Below, piece by piece: positions 63,948-64,000 of a stretch of DNA of 64,000 nucleotides (the stretch's first letter is position 1; each line of letters opens with the position of its first letter). The position numbers and the translations under genes are program-made. Below the pieces are notes generated by a model. That model made no database searches, was not told where the DNA came from, and worked only from the letters and a program-made list of their open reading frames with translations. The DNA is from Pseudomonas lundensis (lineage in GTDB: Bacteria > Pseudomonadota > Gammaproteobacteria > Pseudomonadales > Pseudomonadaceae). The stretch spans positions 124,001-188,000 of the forward strand of contig NZ_NQKI01000003.1 in the NCBI RefSeq assembly GCF_002269125.1, read 5' to 3'.

Positions 63948-64000
63948 TTACGCAGCAGTGGCGTATTTGGACAGGCGTGCATCACTTTTCAGGACGGCCA
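63948..64000 (-). CDS. DUF3015 family protein, C-terminal end only
   Basis: Only 16 codons and the stop are inside the window, reading AVLKSDARLSKYATAA. This is the usual end of Pseudomonas DUF3015 exported proteins as I recall them. The rest lies to the right. Same strand as the DUF4105 gene, with a hairpin between them. Confidence 0.65.
   Translation of the reverse strand, partial: AVLKSDARLSKYATAA

Overview
The window is a chromosomal segment of a Pseudomonas species, most likely from the fluorescens/putida side of the genus. The evidence is the protein content (LadS, MorA and MapZ homologues, cyanide-insensitive oxidase, KatB/AnkB, Pseudomonas-type REP palindromes, an ANR box) and gene order. 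From memory, gene order follows P. aeruginosa in two blocks: about 1-20.6 kb (phoH-miaB-DUF1820-hemL-thiE-thiD-ladS-aidB-amn-rluE-lrp-CDF-hrpB) and about 43.5-60.7 kb (mscL-katB-ankB-radA-mapZ-cstA-yjiX-yjiA-glyA-morA-ettA-gdhA). About 60 genes are called and nearly all are housekeeping or conserved core genes. I see no prophage, insertion sequence, integrase, CRISPR array, tRNA or rRNA.

Layout. 0-7.7 kb: phoH (cut by the window edge), the tRNA thiolation enzyme miaB, a DUF1820 gene, an AT-rich MATE/flippase-like gene that looks inserted, a Sel1-repeat protein, and the thiD-thiE-hemL cofactor operon. 8-15.2 kb: the hybrid kinase ladS, aidB-like dehydrogenase, amn, rluE and an Lrp-type regulator. 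15.2-15.5 kb: a highly structured, terminator-ended stretch that is a good non-coding RNA candidate. 15.6-32 kb: a low-complexity secreted protein, a metal exporter, hrpB, an EEP-family hydrolase, a NYN nuclease next to a DEDDh exonuclease, yedA, rhlE, a flavoprotein, a histone-deacetylase-like enzyme, tesB, a HAD phosphatase and a zinc peptidase. 31.8-32.8 kb: a long gene-free interval ending in a 20-bp perfect hairpin terminator. 32.8-43.5 kb: the purine-type permease/trmA pair, an MFS exporter, the cioA-cioB-DUF2474 terminal oxidase operon behind an ANR box, rlmG, a LuxR solo and fpr. 43.5-64 kb: mscL, katB-ankB, radA, mapZ, the cstA-yjiX-yjiA transport module, glyA, morA, ettA, gdhA, a Gre-like factor, a small lipoprotein, an AroQ-type chorismate mutase and a two-domain DUF4105 envelope protein. 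A DUF3015 gene is cut at the right edge.

Themes. Several genes act on the motile/sessile switch: LadS (Gac/Rsm input), MorA (c-di-GMP synthesis and breakdown) and MapZ (c-di-GMP adaptor). RNA and ribosome upkeep is well represented (miaB, rluE, trmA, rlmG, rhlE, hrpB, ettA). Oxidative and respiratory stress genes (katB/ankB, cioAB, fpr, aidB-like) form another group. No obvious new multigene system is present. The most interesting signals are: a LadS receiver without its phospho-acceptor aspartate; two probable unannotated RNAs; a LuxR solo with two altered ligand-pocket positions; a DUF4105 protein joining a papain-like domain to a probable outer-membrane barrel; and a Gre-family factor with an altered coiled-coil tip.
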